Part shown: positions 25,895 to 34,117 of the stretch, piece by piece | How the letters are laid out: every line of letters begins with the position of its first letter | Position numbering within the stretch: the first letter of the stretch is position 1 | Assembly: GCF_030440595.1 (NCBI RefSeq) | Contig: NZ_CP047452.1 | Span: forward strand, 2,356,001 to 2,420,000 | DNA length: 64,000 nucleotides | Reading direction: 5' to 3' | Source of the DNA: Corynebacterium glucuronolyticum DSM 44120 | GTDB taxonomy: Bacteria; Actinomycetota; Actinomycetes; Mycobacteriales; Mycobacteriaceae | Program-made: the position numbers and the translations under genes | Notes under the pieces: generated by a model | Database searches by the model: none | What the model saw: the letters and a program-made list of their open reading frames with translations, nothing else | Told to the model about the DNA's origin: nothing

Positions 25895-25906
25895 GCGTCG
25901 ACAAGC
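25895..25906 (+). repeat. 12-mer GCGTCGACAAGC, copy 5 (intergenic)
   Basis: Directly abuts the tRNA-Thr terminator, followed by AAAAAC like copy 3. Confidence 0.85.
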
Positions 25907-25930
25907 AAAAACCCCCGCACGAGGCGGGGG
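25907..25930 (-). terminator. Terminator of tRNA-Thr
   Basis: Stem CCCCCGC / GCGGGGG with a 5-nt loop followed on the minus strand by TTTTTG, just downstream of the tRNA. Confidence 0.85.
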
Positions 25931-25936
25931 TGAGAG

Positions 25937-26009
25937 AGCTGGAGACGAGACTTGAACTCGCAACCTACGGTTTACAAGACCGTTGCGCTACCGATTGCGC
26001 CACTCCAGC
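25937..26009 (-). tRNA. tRNA-Thr (anticodon TGT)
   Basis: 73 nt including the discriminator base. Acceptor stem GCTGGAG / CTCCAGC, D-arm GCGCAATCGGTAGCGC, anticodon arm CGGTCTTGTAAACCG with loop CTTGTAA giving anticodon TGT, and T-arm GCGAGTTCAAGTCTCGT. CCA is not encoded. Confidence 0.95.
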
Positions 26010-26080
26010 GGGCTGAGGTTGTATCGTACCAGTTGTGACTACTTTTAAAGAAGTCGACCCGCGTGTGACAGGCTGAACCC

Positions 26081-27520
26081 ATGGGAAATATCCTGCGTAC
26101 CCTCCGTTTACGGGCAAATACCAACGCCCGCATCGCGACGATCGATGCGGCCAAGGCAGCGCCACCACCGTCCCCGCTGCAACCCGTTGAGCTAACCAAC
26201 GAGCACCAGGTGGCCGGCGTGCTCCTCATCGGTGCCCGCGTCGGCGAAATCCTCATCTCCGCAGGAACGGCCAACAGGGATGTGCAGGCACAGATGCGCA
26301 GCGTCATCAACGCCTACGGCCTGTATGACGTGCACATCGATGTCACCCTTAACACCATCCAGCTGTCCACACACATCGGCAACGAGGACGGCGATACCAC
26401 GCCCGTCACCGTGCTGCGCGTCGTCCGCCGTGGCGCGATGGACTTTTCCAAGCTGGCGAAGTTGGACCGCCTCATTCGCTCAATCCGCGCCGGTGCCACC
26501 AATCCGACTACCGCCGATATGCAGCTGACGGACCTGTGGAACTCCAAGTCCCCGTACGGTGTCGGGCTTGAGCTTATCGGCTGGGGTGCCCTGGCTGGTG
26601 GCTTCGCCATGGTGCTCGGTGGCACGCCGGTGGTGGGAATCGTCGCCTTCATCACAGCCATGGTGATCATGGCTGTGTACAAGCTCATCGGAAAGGTGGG
26701 GCTGGGCGATTTTTTCTCGCTCATGGCCGGCGGCTTCATCTCCGTCATCCCCGCAGCCGGTGCGTTTTGGCTCGCCAGCGAATCCGGTTCGTCCATCAAC
26801 CCGTCGCTCATTATTGCCTCCGGCATCGTCGTCTTGGTGGCAGGACTGACCCTCGTGCAATCGCTGGAGGATGCCATCATGGGTGCGCCGGTCACCGCCT
26901 CGGCGCGATTCTTTGAGGCGATGCTCAACACGGGTGCGATCATCGCCGGGGTTTCCCTCGGCGTGCAGTTATCCCTCGCCCTCGGCATCATGCTCCCGGC
27001 GATTGAGACGCAAACAGCCCCGGACTTCCAGCACGTGCCGGTGAAGATCGTCCTCGGCGGCATCGCCGCCGCCGGGTACTCGCTGGCGTGCTACTCGGAA
27101 TGGACCTCCGTGTGGGTCTCCGGCTTAACGACGATGATTGGTTCCGCCGCCTACTATCTCCTCTTCCTCCCCATGGGTCTCGGTGGCATCTTCGGGGCTG
27201 GGCTCGCTGCGACGCTCATCGGTCTCATCGGTGGCCTCCTTGCCCGCAGGTTTTTGATCCCCCCGCTGATCATCGCCATCGCCGGTGTCACTCCCCTGCT
27301 GCCCGGCCTGCGCATTTACCGCTCCATTTACGCAATCATCCACGAGCAGCTCCTCGTCGGCATTTCCTCCATGGCCATCGCCTTGGCTACGGCGATCGCT
27401 CTGGCTGCCGGCATTGTGCTCGGCGAGTGGATGGCACGCCGGATCCGTCGCCCGAAGCCGTTCAAGCCCTATCAGAACATCATTCGCAGGCGGTATAGCT
27501 TTAAACGTAGTGGTCGGTAG
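26081..27520 (+). CDS. thrE: Threonine/serine exporter ThrE
   Basis: 479 residues. N-terminal cytoplasmic domain (about 1-155, with GARVGEILISAGTANRDVQAQM), then about ten membrane helices in the ThrE/DUF1212-DUF3815 arrangement (GGTPVVGIVAFITAMVIMAVYK, EDAIMGAPVTASARFFEAML, LLPGLRIYRSIYAII). The C terminus is strongly basic (MARRIRRPKPFKPY). Exports threonine and serine using the membrane potential. It lies between tRNA-Thr and the ots operon. No Shine-Dalgarno is evident before ATG 26081. Confidence 0.93.
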   Translation: MGNILRTLRLRANTNARIATIDAAKAAPPPSPLQPVELTNEHQVAGVLLIGARVGEILISAGTANRDVQAQMRSVINAYGLYDVHIDVTLNTIQLSTHIGNEDGDTTPVTVLRVVRRGAMDFSKLAKLDRLIRSIRAGATNPTTADMQLTDLWNSKSPYGVGLELIGWGALAGGFAMVLGGTPVVGIVAFITAMVIMAVYKLIGKVGLGDFFSLMAGGFISVIPAAGAFWLASESGSSINPSLIIASGIVVLVAGLTLVQSLEDAIMGAPVTASARFFEAMLNTGAIIAGVSLGVQLSLALGIMLPAIETQTAPDFQHVPVKIVLGGIAAAGYSLACYSEWTSVWVSGLTTMIGSAAYYLLFLPMGLGGIFGAGLAATLIGLIGGLLARRFLIPPLIIAIAGVTPLLPGLRIYRSIYAIIHEQLLVGISSMAIALATAIALAAGIVLGEWMARRIRRPKPFKPYQNIIRRRYSFKRSGR

Positions 27521-27522
27521 CG

Positions 27523-27528
27523 TACAAT
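27523..27528 (+). promoter_or_regulatory. -10 hexamer TACAAT for the lysine-tail/otsAB operon
   Basis: TACAAT just after the thrE stop, about 40 nt before the next start codon. A GGAGGT ribosome-binding site at 27554-27559 follows. Confidence 0.5.
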
Positions 27529-27568
27529 GGCGCCGAAGAAGTAGTTATCTATCGGAGGTTTGATTTTC

Positions 27569-27949
27569 GTGGCTTTTAGGACGTCCCGGGATCGCGAAGC
27601 GGAAGCAGAAGCGCAGCAGCAGCTGGAGGAAGAGACCGCTACGGCTGCACGCAGGGTAGTAGCCTCGTACTCCGAGGACTACCACGATGCCGTCATGTTG
27701 TCATCCATGCTGGGGATCACCCCGGACGGCTTCGTCTATGCACAGTTCGCCGAGTCCGAGGGCATCGAGATGCCGACGACGGACGGTAAGAAGAAAAAGA
27801 AAACCACCAAGAAGTCGACAAAGAAGTCCAGCAAGAAGACGTCGAAAAAGACGACAAAGAAAACCGCCAAGAAGACCGCGAAGAAGTCGACAAAAAAGAC
27901 AACAAAGAAAACGTCGAAAAAGACGACGAAGAAAACCACCAAGAAGTAG
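27569..27949 (+). CDS. Protein with histone-H1-like lysine/threonine tail
   Basis: 126 residues from GTG 27569 (GGAGGT 9 nt upstream). Residues 1-70 form a compact acidic-helical domain (REAEAEAQQQLEEETATAAR, YSEDYHDAVMLSSMLGITPD). From about residue 73 to the end the chain is almost only K, T, S and A in short KKTTKK/KKSTKK units. Such tails bind DNA non-specifically in H1-like and HupB-type actinobacterial proteins, so a nucleoid role is plausible but inferred. Its stop TAG overlaps the GTG of otsA, tying it to trehalose synthesis genes by translation. Confidence 0.85.
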   Translation: MAFRTSRDREAEAEAQQQLEEETATAARRVVASYSEDYHDAVMLSSMLGITPDGFVYAQFAESEGIEMPTTDGKKKKKTTKKSTKKSSKKTSKKTTKKTAKKTAKKSTKKTTKKTSKKTTKKTTKK

Positions 27950-29268
27950 TGACCGGTAGCGCCTCCTTTCTCATCGCCGCGAATCGTCTCCCCGTGGAGC
28001 GACGCGGCGATTCTTGGCGTGTCAGCCCCGGTGGCCTCGTCACCGCACTGACCCCCATCCTCGCCGAGCACAGTGGCACATGGATCGGGTGGGCCGGCAC
28101 CCCCGGCGACGCGCCCGAACCGTTCACCACTGACTCCGGGATCTCCCTCCACCCCGTCGCCCTCGACGAAGACGACTACCGCGGGTTCTACGAGGGATTT
28201 TCCAACGCCACCCTGTGGCCCCTGTACCACGACCTCATTGTGCAGCCCGTGTACAACGCGCAGTGGTGGGAACGCTTTCAACTTGTGAACAGGCGTTTTA
28301 CCCAAGAAATCGTCGCCCTCGCCGCTCCCGGCGCGACCGTGTGGGTGCAGGACTACCAACTCCACCTCGTCCCCGGAATGGTGAAGGAACTACGCCCCGA
28401 CATCACCGTCGGCTTCTTCCTGCATATCCCTTTCCCCTCCCCTGACCTCTTCGCCCAGCTGCCATGGCGTGAGGAGCTCATCCGCGGGCTTGCGCACGCC
28501 GACCTCGTCGGCTTTCACACGGCGCGGTCGGCACAGAACTTTGCGGAATGCGCGACGCGGTTTGCCGGAACGCCGCCGCGGACGGTGGCGTTGCCGATTT
28601 CCATCGACACCCCACGGATAGCTTCTGTGGCGCAAGCTGGGGATATCCGTGAGAAACTGGGCAGTCCGGAGACGTTTATCTTGGGCGTCGACAGGTTGGA
28701 TTACACCAAGGGGATCCTGCCGCGCCTGCTTGCGCTGGAAACTTGCTTCGAGCGTGGCGAGCTCGACCCGCATACAACGACGATGCTGCAGATTGCCACG
28801 CCGTCCCGCGAGCGCGTTGAGCACTACGAGAAGACGCGCGCGGCGGTGGAGCGCCACGTTTCTCGGATAAACGGCCTGTACGGAGACCTTTTCCGCCCGG
28901 TGGTGCGGTATGTGCACCGCACTGTCGATGCCGCCGACCTGTACTCCCTCTACGCCGCCGCCGACATCATGCTCGTGACCCCGTTCAAAGATGGCATGAA
29001 CCTGGTGGCCAAGGAGTACGTTGCCTGCCACGCGGACGGCTCCGGTGCCCTTGTCCTCAGCGAGTTTGCCGGTGCCGCCGAGGAGCTGACGCAGGCCTAC
29101 ATTTGTAATCCGTTTGATGTTGAGTCGATTGCCGATGCACTGGCCTCCGCCGCGCGCCGCGAGGGCGACCCGGTGGCGGCGATGCGGGCGATGTTCGCGC
29201 GCGTGTCTGAGTTCGATGTTCACCGGTGGGCGAATGATTTCTTGCAGGAATTGGGGCGAACACGATGA
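27949..29268 (+). CDS. otsA: Trehalose-6-phosphate synthase
   Basis: Makes trehalose-6-phosphate from a nucleotide-glucose and glucose-6-phosphate. 439 residues, family GT20. Landmarks: LIAANRLPVERR, WVQDYQLHLVPGMVKELRPD, IPFPSPDLFAQLPWREEL, GVDRLDYTKGILPRLLAL and FKDGMNLVAKEYVACH. Somewhat shorter than the about 480 residues typical of actinobacterial OtsA. GTG start overlaps the preceding TAG. Trehalose also feeds the corynomycolate envelope. Confidence 0.94.
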   Translation: MTGSASFLIAANRLPVERRGDSWRVSPGGLVTALTPILAEHSGTWIGWAGTPGDAPEPFTTDSGISLHPVALDEDDYRGFYEGFSNATLWPLYHDLIVQPVYNAQWWERFQLVNRRFTQEIVALAAPGATVWVQDYQLHLVPGMVKELRPDITVGFFLHIPFPSPDLFAQLPWREELIRGLAHADLVGFHTARSAQNFAECATRFAGTPPRTVALPISIDTPRIASVAQAGDIREKLGSPETFILGVDRLDYTKGILPRLLALETCFERGELDPHTTTMLQIATPSRERVEHYEKTRAAVERHVSRINGLYGDLFRPVVRYVHRTVDAADLYSLYAAADIMLVTPFKDGMNLVAKEYVACHADGSGALVLSEFAGAAEELTQAYICNPFDVESIADALASAARREGDPVAAMRAMFARVSEFDVHRWANDFLQELGRTR

Positions 29269-29669
29269 GACGGTTAGTGGCTGCTTTTCTCGCCGGGGCG
29301 CTGTCCCTGCCGGTGTCGGCGTGCGCGCCGCAGCGCAGTGACCACATGTGGCAGGTGTCGCAGGTGTATCTGCATTCCGCTGCGACCCCGACTCCCCCGG
29401 CACCGATGTACCTCGTGCTGGGCACAAGCTCGTTTGCTGGCGATACGGGCTGTGGCCCGATCAATGGCCGGTTGCGTACGGATGAGAAGGAGCACACGAT
29501 TACGGTGGTGCGCGTGCGCACCCCTGATCGGTTGACGTGCGAGGGCGCGGCGGAGTTCTACCACGATGAATTCCTCCGCTTCTTTACCGGCACCCTGCAT
29601 GAGGATCGCGACGGCGATGAGCTGACGTTGCGCAACGATGCGGGCGAATCTATTCACATGGTTTACTGA
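29265..29669 (+). CDS. Small lipoprotein in the ots operon (HslJ/META-like)
   Basis: 134 residues. Lipobox VSAC (Cys20). The mature part has a WQVSQVYL start, GDTGCGPINGRL and FFTGTLHEDRDGDELTLRND, resembling the META/HslJ beta fold in which a conserved 'G..GC' turn precedes the core strands. ATGA overlap with otsA. The same position (between otsA and otsB) is held by an uncharacterised protein in C. glutamicum. Function unknown. Confidence 0.75.
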   Translation: MRRLVAAFLAGALSLPVSACAPQRSDHMWQVSQVYLHSAATPTPPAPMYLVLGTSSFAGDTGCGPINGRLRTDEKEHTITVVRVRTPDRLTCEGAAEFYHDEFLRFFTGTLHEDRDGDELTLRNDAGESIHMVY

Positions 29670-29677
29670 GTGTACTG

Positions 29678-30361
29678 ATGTTTGTTATTTCTGATTTCGA
29701 CGGAACGCTGGCGGAGTTCAGCACGGATCCGATGAACGTTCCTATCAACCACACGGCGATGCGCGCCCTCGACGAGCTCGCCGCGCTTCCTGGGGTTCGG
29801 GTCGCTATTTTGTCCGGGCGGTCTTTGGAACATCTCACTCAGCTTGTCGACGTTTCCGACGCGGTCATTCTGGCCGGCTCCCATGGGGCAGAGACGTTGG
29901 GCTTGGACACGGTTCCTTGCGCTGAACAGCAGGAACAGTTGAAAAAGCTGGACCAGGAGCTAGATAAGCTCCTCCACGGTGGTGCCTGGGTGGAGGTCAA
30001 GCCTTTTGGGCGCGTCCTCCACACGCGGGCAATGACCTCCGGTGCGGCAGAGCTTGAAGCCCAGGCGAAGCGCATCCCCTTTGGCGGCAGGTTGCAGGAG
30101 GGCAAGGCCGTGGTGGAGTTCTCCGTCTCCAATGCGTCGAAAGGCGACTGGATCCGCGCGAACCGCAAGCCGGGTGAAAGCGTCATTTTCCTTGGCGACG
30201 ATGTCACCGATGAGACGGGCTTCGCCGTACTGGCCGACGGCGATACGGGCATCAAAGTCGGCGCGGGCGAGACGAAGGCAACCGTTCGCCTCGCCGACGT
30301 AGAAGAAGTGGGCCACTACCTCACAGATCTCGTCGAATCCCTGCGGTCCGCCCAGGAATAA
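29678..30361 (+). CDS. otsB: Trehalose-6-phosphate phosphatase
   Basis: 227 residues, HAD superfamily. Motif I SDFDGTLAEF at residues 5-14, motif II LSGRSLEHL, the lysine in SNASKGDWIRAN, and motif III FLGDDVTDETGF. It completes trehalose synthesis after OtsA, 8 bp after the lipoprotein gene. Its last 41 bp overlap the convergent regulator gene. Confidence 0.92.
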   Translation: MFVISDFDGTLAEFSTDPMNVPINHTAMRALDELAALPGVRVAILSGRSLEHLTQLVDVSDAVILAGSHGAETLGLDTVPCAEQQEQLKKLDQELDKLLHGGAWVEVKPFGRVLHTRAMTSGAAELEAQAKRIPFGGRLQEGKAVVEFSVSNASKGDWIRANRKPGESVIFLGDDVTDETGFAVLADGDTGIKVGAGETKATVRLADVEEVGHYLTDLVESLRSAQE

Positions 30362-31361
30362 ACTCTGTCGGCAACACGGCGTGGCGCGCAGGCGCGCCAG
30401 CAATCAGCGCATTGAGCATCTTCCCCACCTCCGCCCCCTTGCGCTTGTTATGCTGATCAACAGTTGTAATTCCCAGATTGACCGCCTCCTCCACCCCATC
30501 GAAACCGGTGACGGCCAGCCTGCCACCGGTGCACGCGTAGGCCCCAAGAGCAAGCGAATCTGTCGTACAACAAATCGCGTCACGGTCGGGGAAGAGTTCG
30601 AGCAGCTCGCGTGTGGCGCTGACCGCCGTGTGCTTGTTGTTGATGTAGCGCTCGATGATCGGAACATCGTAGATACCTGCGGCGTGGAACACCTCTAATG
30701 CCCCCTGCACCCGCGAGCGCTGCACGTGGTGGGTGGCGTTTCCCAGGCGGGAGGAACTGACAAGACCGTCGTGACGCTCCCGATCCAAGCGGATGCACAC
30801 GATCCCCGGACGCGTGTGGCCTGCGTCCACGAGCGCCTGCGCCGCCGGCGCAATGGCGGCATGGTCATCGATCCCCACAAACGGCACGTTTTCCGGACAA
30901 TATGGCTGGTCACACACTACAACCGGTAGGTGGTGGCGGAGCACCTCGGCAAGGTACGGGTCGCGCTCCCCCACCGAATACACGGCGAACCCATCGACGG
31001 CGGTGCGCCCAATGAGTTCTGCAGGTGCCAGCGTCTCGCCGAAGGCTGGCACGAGGGTGAGTGCGTAGTTGGTGCCGTAGCTTGCCTCCGCCATGCCGGC
31101 GAGGAAGTCGACGGAGGCTTTGTCCTCGAAGGCGTAGGTGAGGTCGTCGGTAAACAGGACACCGATGTTGCCCGTCTTTTGTGTGCGGAGGCTGCGTGCG
31201 GTGGCGTTGGGGCCGCGGTAGCCGAGTTTTTTCGCTGCCGTGAGGATACGCCGCCTCGTCGCGGGGCTGAGCTGCGTGGGGTTGTTGTAGGCGTTGGATA
31301 CGGTGGCAACAGATACGCCGACGTGGGCCGCGACCGTGGCCATGGTTACCCGTTTTGGCAC
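30321..31361 (-). CDS. ipsA: LacI-family regulator, IpsA-like
   Basis: 346 residues. LacI helix-turn-helix MATVAAHVGVSVATVSNAYN at about 7-26, then a type-1 periplasmic-binding effector domain (RTQKTGNIGVLFTDDLTYAF, VDGFAVYSVGERDPYL, TGFDGVEEAVNLGITTVDQH). GTG start with GAGGAG upstream. In C. glutamicum the LacI protein at this position is IpsA, an inositol-responsive regulator; identity here rests on synteny. Divergent from znuA across 53 bp that contain a Zur-like box and overlapping -10 hexamers. Confidence 0.82.
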   Translation of the reverse strand: MPKRVTMATVAAHVGVSVATVSNAYNNPTQLSPATRRRILTAAKKLGYRGPNATARSLRTQKTGNIGVLFTDDLTYAFEDKASVDFLAGMAEASYGTNYALTLVPAFGETLAPAELIGRTAVDGFAVYSVGERDPYLAEVLRHHLPVVVCDQPYCPENVPFVGIDDHAAIAPAAQALVDAGHTRPGIVCIRLDRERHDGLVSSSRLGNATHHVQRSRVQGALEVFHAAGIYDVPIIERYINNKHTAVSATRELLELFPDRDAICCTTDSLALGAYACTGGRLAVTGFDGVEEAVNLGITTVDQHNKRKGAEVGKMLNALIAGAPARHAVLPTEFIPGRTAGIRRDL

Positions 31362-31380
31362 GATTTCTCCTCACCCAAGT

Positions 31381-31395
31381 TGACAATGATTTTCA
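31381..31395. promoter_or_regulatory. Zur-type zinc box
   Basis: TGACAATGATTTTCA, a 15-bp near-palindrome like actinobacterial Zur/FUR-type sites (TGAxAATxATTxTCA). It covers the -35 region of znuA and the likely transcription start of ipsA. Confidence 0.7.
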
Positions 31396-31401
31396 GAACC
31401 T

Positions 31402-31408
31402 TATCATA
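31402..31408. promoter_or_regulatory. Overlapping divergent -10 hexamers (znuA / ipsA)
   Basis: TATCATA. Plus strand TATCAT (31402-31407) is 7 nt from the znuA ATG, giving a leaderless start. The reverse strand of the same bases reads TATGAT, a -10 toward ipsA. Confidence 0.5.
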
Positions 31409-31414
31409 GCCAAC

Positions 31415-32329
31415 ATGAAACGTTTTTCAATAGCGTGCGCGTGCGCGCTCCTCGCCCTCACCGGCTGCTCCTCCACCAACGAGGCAGAAACAAGCCACGA
31501 GGAGGGCATCTCCCTCGTCGCCACCACCTCCGTCTGGGCGGATGTCGCAGCTGCGGTAGCCGGAGACGGCACACACGTCACCCCCATTATTAGCGGGAAA
31601 GACGTTGACCCGCATTCCTTCGAGCCCGTCGCCAGCGATATGGCTGCTCTCGAGCGCGCCGACATCATCGTCGCCAACGGTGGTGGCTACGATGCGTGGG
31701 CGTACGCAAACCTGGATGCGGACCAGAAGGCGAATGTTGTGTCGCCGCTCCCCCTCACCCCCCACGGAGAGGAAAGTGGCGCTCACCAGCACGGGGACGC
31801 TGAAAACGGGGAGGAGGAACACCACCACCATCACGAGCATGGCTCGGAGCACGTGTGGTACGACCCGCACGCCATCGAGCATGTCATGAACGACGTGGCT
31901 AAGAAGATCACCGAACTCGGCGGCACCGCGACCGTCGAGGAGGCAACTGCCAAGGCGGAGGCCCTGGAGAAGGACGTCGCGGAGCTTCCTGCTGGGACGG
32001 TCATGCAGACTGAGCCGATTGCCGATTCCATCATCGAGGATTCCGACCTCACCGACATCACCCCGGCGGCGTTTAGGGATACCACGCTGAAAGAGTCAGA
32101 GCCGTCGGCCGCAGCGCTCGACGAGTTCCTCACCACGCTCAGCTCCGGAAAGGTCGACGTGCTCATTTTCAACCCGTCGACAGCGACGGATACGAGCAAG
32201 CGGATCCGCGAGACTGCTGAAAGGTCACACGTTAAAATAGTGGAGATCGCCGAGGTTCCGCCGCAAGGCACGAACTTCCTCGATTACTTCGATACCCGCC
32301 TCACCGCCCTGAAAGAAGCCCTCTCCTAA
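31415..32329 (+). CDS. znuA: Zinc ABC transporter binding lipoprotein
   Basis: 304 residues. Lipobox LTGC (Cys18). TroA/ZnuA fold (VATTSVWADVAAAVAGDGTH, KDVDPHSFEPVASDMAALERADI) with metal-binding histidine in DPHSFEP and the histidine-rich loop around residues 132-150 (EEHHHHHEHG) typical of zinc rather than manganese carriers. Leaderless start with a Zur-like box upstream. First gene of znuACB. Confidence 0.92.
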   Translation: MKRFSIACACALLALTGCSSTNEAETSHEEGISLVATTSVWADVAAAVAGDGTHVTPIISGKDVDPHSFEPVASDMAALERADIIVANGGGYDAWAYANLDADQKANVVSPLPLTPHGEESGAHQHGDAENGEEEHHHHHEHGSEHVWYDPHAIEHVMNDVAKKITELGGTATVEEATAKAEALEKDVAELPAGTVMQTEPIADSIIEDSDLTDITPAAFRDTTLKESEPSAAALDEFLTTLSSGKVDVLIFNPSTATDTSKRIRETAERSHVKIVEIAEVPPQGTNFLDYFDTRLTALKEALS

Positions 32330-32331
32330 CT

Positions 32332-32991
32332 GTGCATGTAGCCCTCGCTCACGCTAGCGCCCACCCCCTGTGGCACGACCTCACACTCGAGGTCGCTGAC
32401 GGTGAATTCATCACCGTCCTTGGCCCCAACGGGGTGGGTAAATCTACTCTTCTGAGAGTCCTCCTCGGCCAGCAGCGCCTCACCGGCGGCTCGTACACGT
32501 GCGACGCGCGGGTGGGCTACATCCCCCAGCAGCAGATGTTCCCCCGGGACCTGCCGCTGCGCGGGGTGGACCTCGTGCGGCTGAGCACCCGCCGTGGAGA
32601 AACGAAGAAGTACCTCGACTACGTTGGCGCAATGAATCTCGCCACGCTGAAAGTGGGCACGATGAGCGGCGGGCAGCAACAGCTCATCCGGCAGGCGCAG
32701 GCCTTCGCCCAGGAGCCAGAGCTTGTGCTTGCCGACGAACCCCTCCTCTCCCTCGACTCGAAAGCCCAGCGTGCCACCGTCAACCGCCTGGTGGAACACC
32801 CCGCAGCCGTCATCATGGTCACCCACGCCATCGCACCCGTTATCGACCACACCGACCGCGTCCTGTACATCGGGCCGCACGGCCACGCCCTCGGCACGCC
32901 AGAGGACGTCCTCACCAGTGAGGTCCTCACCCGCCTCCACGGGCACGAGGTCACCGTCGCCACCATCGGAGGAAAGCTCGTCATCGCATGA
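32332..32991 (+). CDS. znuC: Zinc ABC transporter ATPase
   Basis: 219 residues. Walker A GPNGVGKST (about 32-40), signature MSGGQQQLIRQAQA, Walker B LVLADEPLLSLD, and switch MVTHAIAPV in which the usual D/N after H is A. Starts at GTG two bases after the znuA stop. Short version of the family. Overlaps znuB by 4 bp. Confidence 0.9.
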   Translation: MHVALAHASAHPLWHDLTLEVADGEFITVLGPNGVGKSTLLRVLLGQQRLTGGSYTCDARVGYIPQQQMFPRDLPLRGVDLVRLSTRRGETKKYLDYVGAMNLATLKVGTMSGGQQQLIRQAQAFAQEPELVLADEPLLSLDSKAQRATVNRLVEHPAAVIMVTHAIAPVIDHTDRVLYIGPHGHALGTPEDVLTSEVLTRLHGHEVTVATIGGKLVIA

Positions 32992-33818
32992 TTTCTCAAA
33001 CAATTGACCTGCTCAGCGTAGGATTCGTGCAAACAGGTCTGATCGCCGCTGCCCTCCTCGGCCTCATGAGCGGCATCATCGCGCCGCTCATCGTCATGCG
33101 TGGCATGAGCTTCGCTGTCCACGGCACGAGCGAACTCGCCCTCATGGGTGCCTCCGCCGCCCTTCTCTTCGGCTTCAACGTCAACGCCGGTGCCGTCATC
33201 GGCTCCGTCATCGCCGCCATCCTCCTGGCGCTCTTCCAAGGCGGATCCCACCATGACAGCGTCGTCGGCGTGATCATGAGCTTCGGGCTCGGGCTTTCCG
33301 TGCTGTTCATTTACCTGTATCCGGGGAACTCGAAGGCAGCGATGTCTCTCCTCACCGGGCAGATTGTGGGCGTATCCAGCACGTCTGCGTGGATTTTGGG
33401 GCTAGTGGCGTTGGTCGTCATCGCGACGGTGGCGGTGTTTTTCCGGCAGCTGCTGTTCACGTCGGTAGACCCGGTCATGGCCGCGGCAACGGGGCTGAAC
33501 CTGCGCGCCTACGCTGTGCTGTTTGCCGTCCTCGTCGGCTTGGCGGCAGCACAGTCGGTACAGATCGTGGGGGCTTTGCTTGTCATGGCGCTTTTGATCA
33601 CTCCGGGGGCCGCCGCCTGCGCGGTGACGAGCAACCCGCGGGTAACGATCGCCCTGTCGACGGCGTTTGCGCTTGTCGCAGCCGTCGGCGGGTTTGTTCT
33701 GTCGCTCGCGCCAGGACTGCCCGTCAGCGTGTTCGTGACGACGATCAGTTTTGTTATTTACCTCGTCTGCAGGCTCGTGGGGTGGCAGCGGAAAAAGGCA
33801 CTGCGCAAAACTGAGTGA
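32988..33818 (+). CDS. znuB: Zinc ABC transporter permease
   Basis: 276 residues, about eight membrane helices of the ABC-3 (ZnuB/MntB) family: APLIVMRGMSFAVHGTSELA, HHDSVVGVIMSFGLGLSVLF, and IVGALLVMALLITPGAAACA, the last being the conserved 'P-G-A' helix. ATGA overlap with znuC completes the zinc uptake operon. Confidence 0.92.
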   Translation: MISQTIDLLSVGFVQTGLIAAALLGLMSGIIAPLIVMRGMSFAVHGTSELALMGASAALLFGFNVNAGAVIGSVIAAILLALFQGGSHHDSVVGVIMSFGLGLSVLFIYLYPGNSKAAMSLLTGQIVGVSSTSAWILGLVALVVIATVAVFFRQLLFTSVDPVMAAATGLNLRAYAVLFAVLVGLAAAQSVQIVGALLVMALLITPGAAACAVTSNPRVTIALSTAFALVAAVGGFVLSLAPGLPVSVFVTTISFVIYLVCRLVGWQRKKALRKTE

Positions 33819-33844
33819 GACTCTCCAGGTCGGGGGACTACCCC

Positions 33845-34105
33845 TTACTGCCTGCGTCGACGAGCGTTATCCCAGCGGAAGAAGAGGCCCGCCAGCTGCG
33901 CACTGCCGAATAGCAGAAGGCATAAGCCCTGCAACCGGGCAGGTACATCGGAGACATGCCCAAGAACCCCTCCGAGAAGGAGGAGCGCCATAACACCCAC
34001 GAGCCCCAACACAACCTTCCATCCGGTGCGGTGACGATTGTCGCCCGGCCCGGACACCGCATAAAAACAATACGGGGTCAGCGCTAAGAGGATGATCCAG
34101 AGCAT
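33845..34105 (-). CDS. Small three-helix membrane protein
   Basis: 86 residues. Hydrophobic segments at about 2-16, 30-48 and 58-74, ending in RWDNARRRRQ. AAAGGAG 8 nt before the ATG, 12 bp downstream of rlmB and therefore probably co-transcribed. No family recognised. Positive-inside signs place the C terminus in the cytoplasm. Confidence 0.7.
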   Translation of the reverse strand: MLWIILLALTPYCFYAVSGPGDNRHRTGWKVVLGLVGVMALLLLGGVLGHVSDVPARLQGLCLLLFGSAQLAGLFFRWDNARRRRQ

Positions 34106-34117
34106 CGCTCAGCTCCT

